The notes under the pieces were generated by a model. It searched no databases. It was not told where the DNA came from and worked only from the letters and a program-made list of their open reading frames with translations. A stretch of 46,802 nt of DNA from Companilactobacillus huachuanensis (GTDB taxonomy: Bacteria; Bacillota; Bacilli; Lactobacillales; Lactobacillaceae), in contig NZ_BJDF01000020.1 in NCBI RefSeq assembly GCF_005404815.1, positions 1 through 46,802 of the forward strand. Reading direction: 5' to 3'. The position numbers and the translations under genes were made by a program. Of the stretch, positions 25,988 to 33,908 are shown one piece after another. Positions within the stretch are counted from its first letter, which is position 1. Each line of letters opens with the position of its first letter.

Positions 25988-26908
25988 CTAATTATCAAAG
26001 TATTTCTTAGCAAAATCAAGCACATTAACTTTGTATTTATCGCCAGCGACCTTCATTGAACCCGCATGAGCTGCACCCTTGACGATCCATAGTTTCTTTG
26101 GACCTTTAGCATAATCATAGTTTTGATAGGCATTCTTTGTTGGAACAAAGGTGTCTTTCGAACCATGAATTACGTAAAGTGGCACCTTACTCTTTTTCAA
26201 GGTGTTTTGAGTGCTAGCTTGGTAGAAGTTGTATCCCGCCAAAGCATCGGCGAAAAGACTTGCTGTTGGTACGATAGGAAAACTAGGTAAACCAAACATT
26301 TCTTTTAACTGGTAATCCAATTCACCAGAAATAGTGGAATAACCACAGTCTTCGACTGCAAACTTAACGTTCTTAGGCTTCTCACCTAAAGTATACATTA
26401 CGGTAGATGCCCCCATACTGACTCCATATAGGCCAATTTGAGATTTTGAACCGATTTTTTGATTGATCATCTTGATCCAATTATTCATATCTTTACGGTC
26501 TTTCCAACCATAACCAGAATACTTCCCCTGACTCATGCCAAAGGAACGATTATCCGGAACTAAAACATTATATCCAGCTTCATGAAACATCTTTACAGAG
26601 GAACCCATAAATTTACTGGCACTTCCATATCCATGAACCACAACAACCGTCTTATCAGTTGTTCCTTTTGCTGGCAAATATCTGGCTTTTAACTTCAAGT
26701 TATCTTTAGAAGTTTGTTCCCAGATATCCTGTTTCTGATTGAGCAACCACCGATCATTCTTCTGTAAGTGACCACTAGCCTGCGTCGCATAGCCGTTCTT
26801 ACTGAACGCATAATTGAACATATAACCACCAGCGGCAACATCTGCTACCACTGCCACCCCGATTGTTGCTAAAAGAGCTACTTTAAGATATTTTTTTACT
26901 CGCATCAT
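25988..26908 (-). CDS. Membrane-anchored alpha/beta hydrolase
   Basis: 306 residues. The N-terminus is basic, with one hydrophobic segment (about 8-30), so the enzyme probably sits on the outer face. The hydrolase fold is clear: VVVVHGYGSASKFMG (oxyanion region), GLYGVSMGASTVMY (nucleophile Ser), HGSKDTFVP (Asp) and GAAHAGS (His). It is close to the S33-like hydrolases annotated as cell-surface hydrolases in lactobacilli. Bile-salt, acyl or peptide substrates cannot be told apart. It is monocistronic. Confidence 0.86.
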   Translation of the reverse strand: MMRVKKYLKVALLATIGVAVVADVAAGGYMFNYAFSKNGYATQASGHLQKNDRWLLNQKQDIWEQTSKDNLKLKARYLPAKGTTDKTVVVVHGYGSASKFMGSSVKMFHEAGYNVLVPDNRSFGMSQGKYSGYGWKDRKDMNNWIKMINQKIGSKSQIGLYGVSMGASTVMYTLGEKPKNVKFAVEDCGYSTISGELDYQLKEMFGLPSFPIVPTASLFADALAGYNFYQASTQNTLKKSKVPLYVIHGSKDTFVPTKNAYQNYDYAKGPKKLWIVKGAAHAGSMKVAGDKYKVNVLDFAKKYFDN

Positions 26909-26978
26909 TTACCCTACTTAAATTATTTCATCGCGTAATAATTCTAAGTAGTTAGCAAAATAATTGCAACTATTAAGT

Positions 26979-27728
26979 CTAGGCTTCTTCTTGAGAAAGC
27001 TTTTCATCACGAGCACGGTTAGCACTAGCATCCTTATGGAACCAGTGAATATGTGAATCAAAGAATGCAATCATATCGTTCATGAAATACATAATGTATG
27101 TTAAGAACATAACAGGACTAGCATCGCCTTGTGAAGCAGTGATTCCCCAAAGAACGATTGACATGATTCCTTGAAGTGTCCAGAAATAATATTGTTCACG
27201 GAAACGCAATGTACATAACAAAGCACCTGTGAAACCAATAGCGGCAGCAACAGAATCAGTAATGGGACGAGGACTGATGAACAAATGTGTATCCATCAAA
27301 TATAATAATCCCCATGAAACTAAGAAGAATGCAATGGTATTGAGCCATTTCATACCAGTTAAACCATGGATATGCTTTTCAGCATCCTTAGCCCATTGTG
27401 GACTGATCAAAACTGGAATATCCAAAAGAATAATGTAACTAAGTTGTAGAACAACGTCTGAGAAGTTCTTAGCGTTGATAGCAACGAAGATGTAAATAAG
27501 TGCTGAAACTAATCCTAGGACACCGTTAAGTGGCTTAGCGTTGGTAATAGCAATGGTACATGTAAAACCTAGCACGGCAGCTAGCCATGTCCAAATTGCG
27601 ATGGGTGTAATTGCGTGTGAAACTGTTGAAGCTGTAATGGCCCCCAAGCCAAACATTAATAGCATGTAACTTCTGAAACTCCAGTGTTTCATTTGTTCAA
27701 CATACCATCTTGGATCGAAAATACTCAT
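26979..27728 (-). CDS. pnuC: Nicotinamide riboside transporter PnuC
   Basis: Membrane carrier for nicotinamide riboside, a precursor of NAD. 249 residues from ATG 27728, which has GAGGAGAAG upstream. An upstream in-frame start lacks one. About seven hydrophobic segments are visible. PnuC landmarks are NAKPLNGVLGLVSALIYI, an aromatic and Gly-rich core and FWTLQGIMSIVLWGI. Uptake is driven by downstream phosphorylation. The upstream region holds a 14-bp direct repeat that could bind a regulator. Confidence 0.9.
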   Translation of the reverse strand: MSIFDPRWYVEQMKHWSFRSYMLLMFGLGAITASTVSHAITPIAIWTWLAAVLGFTCTIAITNAKPLNGVLGLVSALIYIFVAINAKNFSDVVLQLSYIILLDIPVLISPQWAKDAEKHIHGLTGMKWLNTIAFFLVSWGLLYLMDTHLFISPRPITDSVAAAIGFTGALLCTLRFREQYYFWTLQGIMSIVLWGITASQGDASPVMFLTYIMYFMNDMIAFFDSHIHWFHKDASANRARDEKLSQEEA

Positions 27729-27792
27729 ATGTTTCTTCTCCTCTAGGTTGAAATCAGAATGTATGATTGTGGCATTTATACTCTGAAACAAC

Positions 27793-27824
27793 CAAACTGT
27801 ATTTATCCCTCAAACTGTATTTAT
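27793..27824 (-). promoter_or_regulatory. 14-bp direct repeat upstream of pnuC
   Basis: CAAACTGTATTTAT occurs at 27793-27806 and again at 27811-27824, 18 bases apart, 65-100 bases before the pnuC start. Tandem direct sites of this sort can be regulator boxes. I cannot assign them to a known NAD regulator. The rest of 27825-28065 shows no gene. Confidence 0.45.
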
Positions 27825-28065
27825 GAAAAAATATCAATTTAATCGACAGCTAAAATCATACCACCAATTGGATGATAAATGTTACCAATGATTTCAGATG
27901 TAATGACGCTATATCGCTGTAAAACGCTTACTATACCCACCACATTAACAATTGATCATTTGATACAATATGTTGTCTTTTTTATTTTTGTAGCACTATA
28001 TATAGTTATAACGGCTAGAATTTTTCATAATATATTGCTATGTGATAGATAATTGGCAAAGGAAA

Positions 28066-28127
28066 AAGAGAAGCCATTTTGTGCTTAGAAATATTTTTTC
28101 CTAAGTACAAAAATGACTTCTCTTTTT
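28066..28127 (-). terminator. Long bidirectional terminator downstream of peroxiredoxin
   Basis: GAGAAGCCATTTTGTGCTTAG pairs with CTAAGTACAAAAATGACTTC with few mismatches. T-runs lie on both outer sides. Confidence 0.82.
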
Positions 28128-28221
28128 GATTTCTAACTCAATAATGATATTACAGTATTTTTATAACCAAAATCTAGAAAGAATCTAACATTATTTGTTT
28201 TAATAATTGAAAGTTAATTAT

Positions 28222-28785
28222 TTAAATTTTACCAACTAAATCAGCACCAGGTTTCAGAGTTTTTTCACCGGGATGCCAGTTAGTAGGACAAACTTTATCA
28301 CCATTCTCGGCAACAAATTGGGCTGCTTGTAAAGTTCTAAGTATTTCTTGAGCATTTCTACCAATACCCATGGCATTAACAGTATATGACTTAATAACGC
28401 CCTCAGGATTAACAATAAAGACGCCTCGATAGGCTTGACCACTCTCTTCATCCAAAATATTGAAGAAGTCAGTTAATTGATGTTTTTGATCAGATAACAT
28501 TGGGTATTCAATCTTTCCAATGGTGTCAGTCGTCTCAGCCCATGACATGTGTGAAAATTGGCTATCAACGGAAACTGAATAAATTTCGGCATTAGCAGCC
28601 TTAAAATCCTTATAGGAATCTTGTAGGTCGCTTAATTCTGTAGGACAAACGAATGAAAAATCAGCTGGATAAAAGAAGATAACTGACCATTTACCTAGCA
28701 GATCAGACTTGCTTACTTCTTTCAGCTCGCCTGTTTGATATGCTTCTAACTTAAAGTCTGGTATTTCTTTATTAATATAGTTCAT
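28222..28785 (-). CDS. ahpC: Two-cysteine peroxiredoxin, AhpC type
   Basis: Reduces hydrogen and organic peroxides in the cytosol. 187 residues. The peroxidatic cysteine is in FSFVCPTE (about residue 47) and the resolving cysteine in DKVCPTNWHPGE near the C-terminus. The GGxG-like and YF-type structural features of the family are present. No ahpF reductase gene adjoins it, so reduction must come from an AhpF or thioredoxin encoded elsewhere. AGGGAGGCC precedes the ATG. No convincing PerR box was found upstream. Confidence 0.94.
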   Translation of the reverse strand: MNYINKEIPDFKLEAYQTGELKEVSKSDLLGKWSVIFFYPADFSFVCPTELSDLQDSYKDFKAANAEIYSVSVDSQFSHMSWAETTDTIGKIEYPMLSDQKHQLTDFFNILDEESGQAYRGVFIVNPEGVIKSYTVNAMGIGRNAQEILRTLQAAQFVAENGDKVCPTNWHPGEKTLKPGADLVGKI

Positions 28786-28904
28786 TTATTAGGCCTCCCT
28801 AAATTATGTCTTAATTATATTCTAATTGCTAATATTATGCGATTTGTTTGCACAACTCTATCATAACAAATTTTAAAAATTAGTGTAATTGTTGTTCCGC
28901 TTCC

Positions 28905-29065
28905 GGTTGAAGAGGATTTGGAAGCTGCTGTGAGGGCCGGCTCGAGCCAAAGTACGGTCTCGAACCTCGCTTTTAAGACGAAGACCACGTCTCAAAAGTC
29001 GCCCGTGGTGTAATGGCTAAAGCCATAACGCCACCTTCACTGCTGCTCCCAAATCCTCTTCAACC
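28905..29065 (+). mobile_element. Divergent structured core, copy E, with rewritten helices
   Basis: GGTTGAAGAGGATTTGG (28905-28921) pairs perfectly with CCAAATCCTCTTCAACC (29049-29065). This replaces the GAGCTGAGAGTATTC stem of the other copies. The middle helix is CTTTTAAGACG with CGTCTCAAAAG instead of GTTGAAG...CTCGC. The small helix is ATGGCT with AGCCAT instead of ATTGCT with AGCAAT. Unpaired segments such as CGGTCTCGAACCTCG, CGCCCG and GTGGTGTAAT are conserved. Clear terminal inverted repeats and a target duplication are not visible. T-rich sequence follows at 29078-29098. Confidence 0.78.
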
Positions 29066-29117
29066 TCCAGCTAATCTTTTTGATCTAGTTTTTTTTACAA
29101 TTTAATTTGGACGATTC

Positions 29118-29175
29118 CACAAAAAAATGAATACAAACCGCTCTAGAAATAGGTATCCTTCACTAAACTTTCATC
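29118..29175 (-). repeat. Decayed, core-deleted end of the structured element
   Basis: ACAAAAAAATGAATACAAACCGCTCTAG...AACTTTCATCCTTTAG aligns with the core-deleted half of composite C (CATAAAAAAATGAATACTCTCAGCTCTGG...ATTCAACCTTTAA). It lies head-to-head with copy E, repeating the composite arrangement seen at 7288-7702. Confidence 0.55.
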
Positions 29176-29222
29176 CTTTAGTGATGTAATATAAAGAACG
29201 AATACATTATTTAATCTATTAT

Positions 29223-29542
29223 CTAAAAGTTGAAAGGTAAAAAACTAATATAACCATTGTTGTTACTGGCATAGAGTTAATTTATTTAAATAATCAGGAG
29301 TTTTGTTTTATTATTCCTTTCAGTAAAAAAGCAACAAGTTGGAAGAGCTGAGAGTATTCATTTGCAGCGAAAGTGGCGTTAGGACTTTAGTCCTTACACC
29401 ACCGGGCGAGTTGAAGACTCGCTGGTTTTTGCGAGGCTTCAACCGAGGTTCGAGACCGCCTTCTGGCTCGGGCCGTTCCGCGCAGCAATTGAATACTCTC
29501 AGCTCTGGAAACGGCATACTTAATTAAACTTTCAACTTTTAG
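29223..29542 (-). mobile_element. MITE-like structured element, copy F (320 bp)
   Basis: Runs from CTAAAAGTTGAAAG to CTTTCAACTTTTAG. Both ends carry the same substitution relative to other copies, so the terminal pairing is kept. It is flanked by an exact 8-bp direct repeat TCTATTAT (29215-29222 and 29543-29550). The closing stem is at 29345-29359 and 29491-29505. The small inner helix is AGGACT with AGTCCT, a compensated variant. It lies about 50 bases upstream of the HD hydrolase gene and may affect its promoter. Confidence 0.87.
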
Positions 29543-29594
29543 TCTATTATAGATTATCGAAAACCCATTACTATTATATAGAAGGATTGATTTT

Positions 29595-30251
29595 ATGACT
29601 TATGACGAACAAATCACCGCGATTAAGAAGTTCTCTTTTGAAAAAATGTCTGGAGATGCTACCGGACACAATTTTGACCACATCCAACGTGTTATCAAAA
29701 CGTCCAAACGAATTTTACAGACTGAGAATGCTGATTCTCTAATTACTCTGGCATCCGCCTACTTGCATGATGTCGCTGATGACAAATTGGTTGATGATCC
29801 GGCGGCTTTGGAACAAGAAATCAAGGAATTTTTGACGAGTATCGATTTTAATAATGAGCAAATTGCTGAAGTTATCTATATCACACATAACTTATCCTTC
29901 AGCAAATCGCTATCGAAAAATCCTCCTAAATTATCTTTGGCTGGTCAGATTGTTCAAGACGCTGACCGCTTGGATGCGATTGGAGCAATTGGTATCACGC
30001 GCGCTGTCTATTATGGTGGCGCCCATTCTGAAACTATTTATGACCCGGATATTGAACCTAGACGACAGATGAATAAGGCACAATATCGTAATTTGAATAA
30101 TGAAACAATTATCAATCACTTTTACGAGAAATTATTGAAATTAACTGCTATGATGAATACCCCTACTGCTAAGAAAATTGCTGAGCAACGGCACCAATAT
30201 ATGTTGGACTTTCTCGACGAATTCAAGGCTGAATGGGATGCAGAAAAATAA
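29595..30251 (+). CDS. HD-domain phosphohydrolase
   Basis: 218-residue soluble metal-dependent hydrolase of the YedJ/YpgQ type. Metal ligands are visible in HNFDHIQRV (first His), AYLHDVADDK (HD pair) and QDADRLDAIGAIGI (last Asp). Relatives act on nucleotides or phosphorylated small molecules, but no substrate is established here. AGAAGG precedes the ATG. A PgpA-like gene follows after 21 bases, so the two form an operon. Confidence 0.87.
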   Translation: MTYDEQITAIKKFSFEKMSGDATGHNFDHIQRVIKTSKRILQTENADSLITLASAYLHDVADDKLVDDPAALEQEIKEFLTSIDFNNEQIAEVIYITHNLSFSKSLSKNPPKLSLAGQIVQDADRLDAIGAIGITRAVYYGGAHSETIYDPDIEPRRQMNKAQYRNLNNETIINHFYEKLLKLTAMMNTPTAKKIAEQRHQYMLDFLDEFKAEWDAEK

Positions 30252-30272
30252 CAAACGAGGGAGAAATTAATT

Positions 30273-30791
30273 TTGGTATCATATGAAGATCAAGATAAAC
30301 AATACTATGAACATATTCTCAGAAACCTTAAGGACCGTGGTGTCGAATTAAAAGATATTGCGGAAATCGTCATTTTTTTGGAAAAAGATTACGTTGCTGG
30401 ATTAAATGAGGAAGTTTCAATCTACGCAATTAACAAAGTCTTACACAAACGGGAAGCTCAAAATGCTATTATGACCGGAATTGAACTCGATGTTTTGGCT
30501 GAAAAGGGACTTTTGTCTGCCCCAATGCAACGTATTATGCAAACTGATGAATCGACTTATGGTATTGATGAAAACATGGCAATTACTTTGGCCAGTCTTT
30601 ATGGTTCAGTTTCCGTCACCAACTATGGCTATGTCGATAAATTAAAACATGGAATCCTTGGTAAATTAAATGATAAATCTACTGGTAAAATAAATGTCTT
30701 TTTGGACGATTTAGTTGGTGCTATAGCAGCTGCAGCTTGTGGTTGGTTAGCACACAATGAACGTGAAGTTTCAAAAATGTTAGAAAATTAA
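30273..30791 (+). CDS. pgpA: PgpA-like phosphatidylglycerophosphatase
   Basis: 172 residues that align by motif with the PgpA/YutG family (DIAEIVIFLEKDY, GIDENMAITLASLYGSVSVTNYGYVDK, DDLVGAIAAAACGW). The family removes phosphate from phosphatidylglycerophosphate in phospholipid synthesis. This Firmicutes subgroup has weak hydrophobic segments, and its activity is less certain. The start is TTG at 30273 with GAGGGAG upstream. It is second in the operon with the HD hydrolase and is followed by a strong terminator. Confidence 0.83.
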   Translation: MVSYEDQDKQYYEHILRNLKDRGVELKDIAEIVIFLEKDYVAGLNEEVSIYAINKVLHKREAQNAIMTGIELDVLAEKGLLSAPMQRIMQTDESTYGIDENMAITLASLYGSVSVTNYGYVDKLKHGILGKLNDKSTGKINVFLDDLVGAIAAAACGWLAHNEREVSKMLEN

Positions 30792-30805
30792 ACGAAGTTC
30801 CCAAA

Positions 30806-30859
30806 AACAAATAAGACAGGTGATCCCAAACAACGGATTACCTGTCTTATTTGTTTTTA
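30806..30859 (+). terminator. Terminator of the HD-pgpA operon
   Basis: CAAATAAGACAGGTGATCC pairs with GGATTACCTGTCTTATTTG (one mismatch) and is followed by TTTTT. Confidence 0.92.
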
Positions 30860-30902
30860 TACCCGAAAGTTGAACATCTCTTGTTCCACTCTCTTCCTAT
30901 CA

Positions 30903-31328
30903 TTAAACAACTATTAATAAACTAATATCAGTATGCTCAGATACATAACGTGTTACTGAACCTACAAAGACTCTGGTAAAGGCACTTGTTCCGGTCTTCC
31001 CCATGACAATTAAATCAATACCATTTGCTTTTGGAAAACGAACCAATTGCTCACGAGGCTCACCGTTCAATAAATTAACCTTTGCGGTTAACCCTGTAGC
31101 CTTTACAACATCATGAGCCTTTTTCAAATCTTTGTTGGCAGCTTTCTCCATATCTTCAATCAATCCTGGTGCATACGAAACACCAACATTTATCGGCAAA
31201 TTCTCTGTATTAACGACCGATACCAAATAGAGTTCTGAGTCAAACTGCTTAGCCAAATCAATAGCTGAGTTTAATGCATTGTAAGCGCTTTGGCTACCAT
31301 CGATAGCCACTAATATTTTTTTATACAT
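30903..31328 (-). CDS. Universal stress protein, UspA family
   Basis: 141 residues, one Usp domain. The ATP-binding features are present: ILVAIDGS at the N-terminus and the glycine loop VMGKTGTSAFTRVFVGSVTRYV near the C-terminus (G-x2-G-x9-G-S/T pattern). It probably binds ATP and supports stress survival. AGGAGG precedes the ATG. It is monocistronic. No Lacto-usp-like leader was recognised upstream. Confidence 0.92.
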   Translation of the reverse strand: MYKKILVAIDGSQSAYNALNSAIDLAKQFDSELYLVSVVNTENLPINVGVSYAPGLIEDMEKAANKDLKKAHDVVKATGLTAKVNLLNGEPREQLVRFPKANGIDLIVMGKTGTSAFTRVFVGSVTRYVSEHTDISLLIVV

Positions 31329-31467
31329 AACAATTCCTCCTATTCGTATCCTTTACCTAAATTTTACCAAGTTACGGAAAAATATGTTAATATTTAGACA
31401 ATTAATTAATAAAGTTTTGTTATACTAGCTGTGAATAGTAAATAATTTTTATAGGGGATTAGTTATT

Positions 31468-31758
31468 ATGCAGACTAAACAGAAACTGGAGCTCATTGAA
31501 CAAGAATGTCAAATTAGAAATGACTTGAACAAGATCCAATTCACCCACTACTTTACCAATCAATTCATGGAGAAAAACACCAAATTCTTTTGCATTGAAG
31601 AATTCTTCGAATCTGTGGGTGTTACAAGTCAAAATGCTTTAGAACGCCTGCCAATCGATGCTTGGGAAATTCATGTCCAAAAATCGACCATTTTTTCATC
31701 ATGGCAAGAAATGCTCGACTGTGCTGGTCAAGAATATGCATTAGATAATTTTTATTAA
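31468..31758 (+). CDS. Unknown 96-residue protein
   Basis: I do not recognise the family. It is a small soluble protein, rich in Gln, Glu and Phe, starting MQTKQKLELIEQECQIRNDL. The N-terminus looks helical and no signal peptide is seen. AGGGGATT lies about 8 bases before the ATG, a promoter-like TATACT lies around 31421-31426, and a strong terminator follows, so it is very probably expressed. Confidence 0.72.
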   Translation: MQTKQKLELIEQECQIRNDLNKIQFTHYFTNQFMEKNTKFFCIEEFFESVGVTSQNALERLPIDAWEIHVQKSTIFSSWQEMLDCAGQEYALDNFY

Positions 31759-31782
31759 TTGTGAAGTAAATTACTCTGACAC

Positions 31783-31834
31783 AAAAAAGCTCACCATCCT
31801 TAAGGTAAACAATTAAGGATAGTGAGTTTTTTTA
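31783..31834 (+). terminator. Terminator between convergent genes at 31758 and 31842
   Basis: CTCACCATCCTTA pairs with TAAGGATAGTGAG (one mismatch) and is followed by seven T. Six A on the left make it usable in both directions. Confidence 0.9.
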
Positions 31835-31841
31835 TAGCATA

Positions 31842-33782
31842 CTAGTTCATATAACCAACATGCGCCATCGATGGAACTTCATCCCAAGCCACTGGATAGC
31901 CAGCTCCATGAGCACAGAAAACGGAATCTGGAGTATTTTCTAAGTCTGATACTGGATCATAATCCGTTGCAGATATTATTTCTTCAGCATTATGACATGG
32001 TCGATATCCGTCCACAATGCTTTCTAACTGACCTTGCCCGTGGGTATATGAATTAACCGTCTGAGCGTAGCCTTGCATTTCAGACACCGGGGCAAAGCCA
32101 GTGATAGTGGTCAAATTTAATCCAGCCTGTTCTCCAGAAATATTGGGAGCATCGAAAGCACCACTCATCTTCTGGATATCATTCATGCCCCGTCCGACCT
32201 GATCTTGGGTTACCTCTAATCTGAAACGGTACCAAGGTTCGAGTAATTGACAGTCATTATTCTGCTTTGAAATCATTAATCCTTGTCTCACAGCACGCCA
32301 GGTTGCTTCACGAAAATCACCACCAACTGAGTGAACGTTACTGGCACGGCCATTGATCAGCGTGATTTTCATATCCGTAATTGGAGACCCAGTTAAAACA
32401 CCCAGATGTTCTTTCGACTTTAAATTCGTCAAAACTTGATGTTGCCAATTACTTGCCATGACATCCAAACTGCAATCAGTATCAAAAACTAATCCACTCC
32501 CCGCTGGTAAAGGTTGCATGAGTAGATGAACCTCTGAATAATGACGTAATGGTTCAAAATGGCCGACACCTTCAATATTTTGAGTAATTGTTTCCTTATA
32601 AAGGATGCTGCCTTCCCCAAAATCGACGTTTAAATTGAAGCGCTTTAACAATAATTGTTGTAAGATCTCCAACTGAACTTCACCCATAACTTGAATTCGA
32701 ATTTCTTGTAAATGACTTGACCATGATACATGTAACTGTGGATCTTCATCTTCCAATTCGCGTAGAGCAGTTAAACAAGTATGAATATCATTTTCTTTAG
32801 GATTCAAGGCATAGTTTAATACCGGTTGAATCGTTGGTTTTAAACTATTCTGCGCTTGACCAAGTCCTAGGCCAGGATAAGTATCAGTTAGTCCTGTAAT
32901 CGCACAGACCCCACCTGCTTTTATTTTTGGCTCGGTTGTAAATTTAGCACCATCGTAAATTCGAAGTTGATTGGCCTTTTGATTCTTAACTAAAACTGCT
33001 TTATTGGGCAGAACCCCACCTGTCACCCGCACCCAAGTCAATCGTTCACCTTTATCATCATGTGAAATTTTAAAAACTTTTGCCGCAAAATCCGCCTGAT
33101 AACCCGGTTCAGTCGTCCAATGTTCCAGACCTGCTAGAAAATCATCGACACCTGCAACTTTCAGGGCTGAACCAAAGTAACATGGGAAAATTTGACGGCT
33201 TTTAATCATCTTTTGAATAGTTTCATCAGAGATTTTTCCTCCATCTAGAAACCTCTCCAGAACATCATCATCTTGCATGGCAATTTCTTCATAGGATTTT
33301 TCAATATCTGAACCATTAAAAACTACACATCCAGATGCAAGCTGTGTTTGTAATTGCTTGATAACTACAGTTTTATCAACATCATCTGCATCCATTTTAT
33401 TCACAAAAATAAACGTCGGAACTTGATAATATTCCAACAAATGCCAAAGAGTTCTGGTATATCCTTGCACACCATCAGTTGCGGAAATAACTAAAATTGC
33501 ATAATCCAGAACACTCATGACTTGCTCCGTCTGTGATGCAAAATCCACATGTCCCGGAGTATCCAATAAACTTAATTTTAAATCGTTATATTTAAGATTA
33601 GCCTGGTGGGAGAAAATTGTAATACCACGTTTCTTTTCCAATTCATCGGGATCTAAAAAAGCATCGCCTTTATCAACTCGACCCAATTTTCGCAGTTCGC
33701 CCGATCGGTAAAGCATTGCCTCAGAAAGTGTTGTTTTTCCAGCGTCAACGTGTGCTACAATCCCCGCTACGATTTGTTTCAT
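31842..33782 (-). CDS. TetM/TetW-like translational GTPase (ribosomal protection family)
   Basis: 646 residues, close to the usual length of TetM/TetO. GTPase motifs are G1 AHVDAGKTT, the effector loop RGITIFSHQ, G3 DTPGH and G4 NKMD. EF-G-like domains II to V follow, and the C-terminal helix ends about AHVGYMN. Members bind the ribosome and release tetracycline, or act as chromosomal EF-G paralogues in lactobacilli. It has normal local base composition and no mobile element next to it, so a native paralogue is more likely than an acquired resistance gene. Resistance cannot be predicted from sequence reading alone. Confidence 0.88.
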   Translation of the reverse strand: MKQIVAGIVAHVDAGKTTLSEAMLYRSGELRKLGRVDKGDAFLDPDELEKKRGITIFSHQANLKYNDLKLSLLDTPGHVDFASQTEQVMSVLDYAILVISATDGVQGYTRTLWHLLEYYQVPTFIFVNKMDADDVDKTVVIKQLQTQLASGCVVFNGSDIEKSYEEIAMQDDDVLERFLDGGKISDETIQKMIKSRQIFPCYFGSALKVAGVDDFLAGLEHWTTEPGYQADFAAKVFKISHDDKGERLTWVRVTGGVLPNKAVLVKNQKANQLRIYDGAKFTTEPKIKAGGVCAITGLTDTYPGLGLGQAQNSLKPTIQPVLNYALNPKENDIHTCLTALRELEDEDPQLHVSWSSHLQEIRIQVMGEVQLEILQQLLLKRFNLNVDFGEGSILYKETITQNIEGVGHFEPLRHYSEVHLLMQPLPAGSGLVFDTDCSLDVMASNWQHQVLTNLKSKEHLGVLTGSPITDMKITLINGRASNVHSVGGDFREATWRAVRQGLMISKQNNDCQLLEPWYRFRLEVTQDQVGRGMNDIQKMSGAFDAPNISGEQAGLNLTTITGFAPVSEMQGYAQTVNSYTHGQGQLESIVDGYRPCHNAEEIISATDYDPVSDLENTPDSVFCAHGAGYPVAWDEVPSMAHVGYMN

Positions 33783-33908
33783 AATGATCTCCCCTCCAGA
33801 ATTAATTCACGCTAATTAGTTTATCACAGACAGCAGAATTCTATATTAAATGACAATTTAATTTGATATAATTAATTTTATAAAATATCTTTATAAGGGG
33901 ATTTCATA

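Noticed and set aside
28786-28870. PerR box upstream of the peroxiredoxin gene
   Set aside because: TTAGAATATAATTAA matches the TTATAATNATTATAA consensus poorly in the second half-site.
28925-28965. Group II intron domain V-like GAGCC...GTACGG in copy E
   Set aside because: The similarity is short, is absent from other copies (GCGGTC), and no intron-encoded protein or other domains are present.
29430-29480. tRNA T-arm-like GGTTCGAGACC in the repeated core
   Set aside because: No acceptor stem, anticodon arm or CCA-compatible end can be placed around it. The motif is better explained as part of the core's own fold.
31842-33782. Acquired tetracycline-resistance gene
   Set aside because: No mobile element or composition shift surrounds the gene, and chromosomal paralogues of this GTPase are common in lactobacilli. 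Only the family call is supported.
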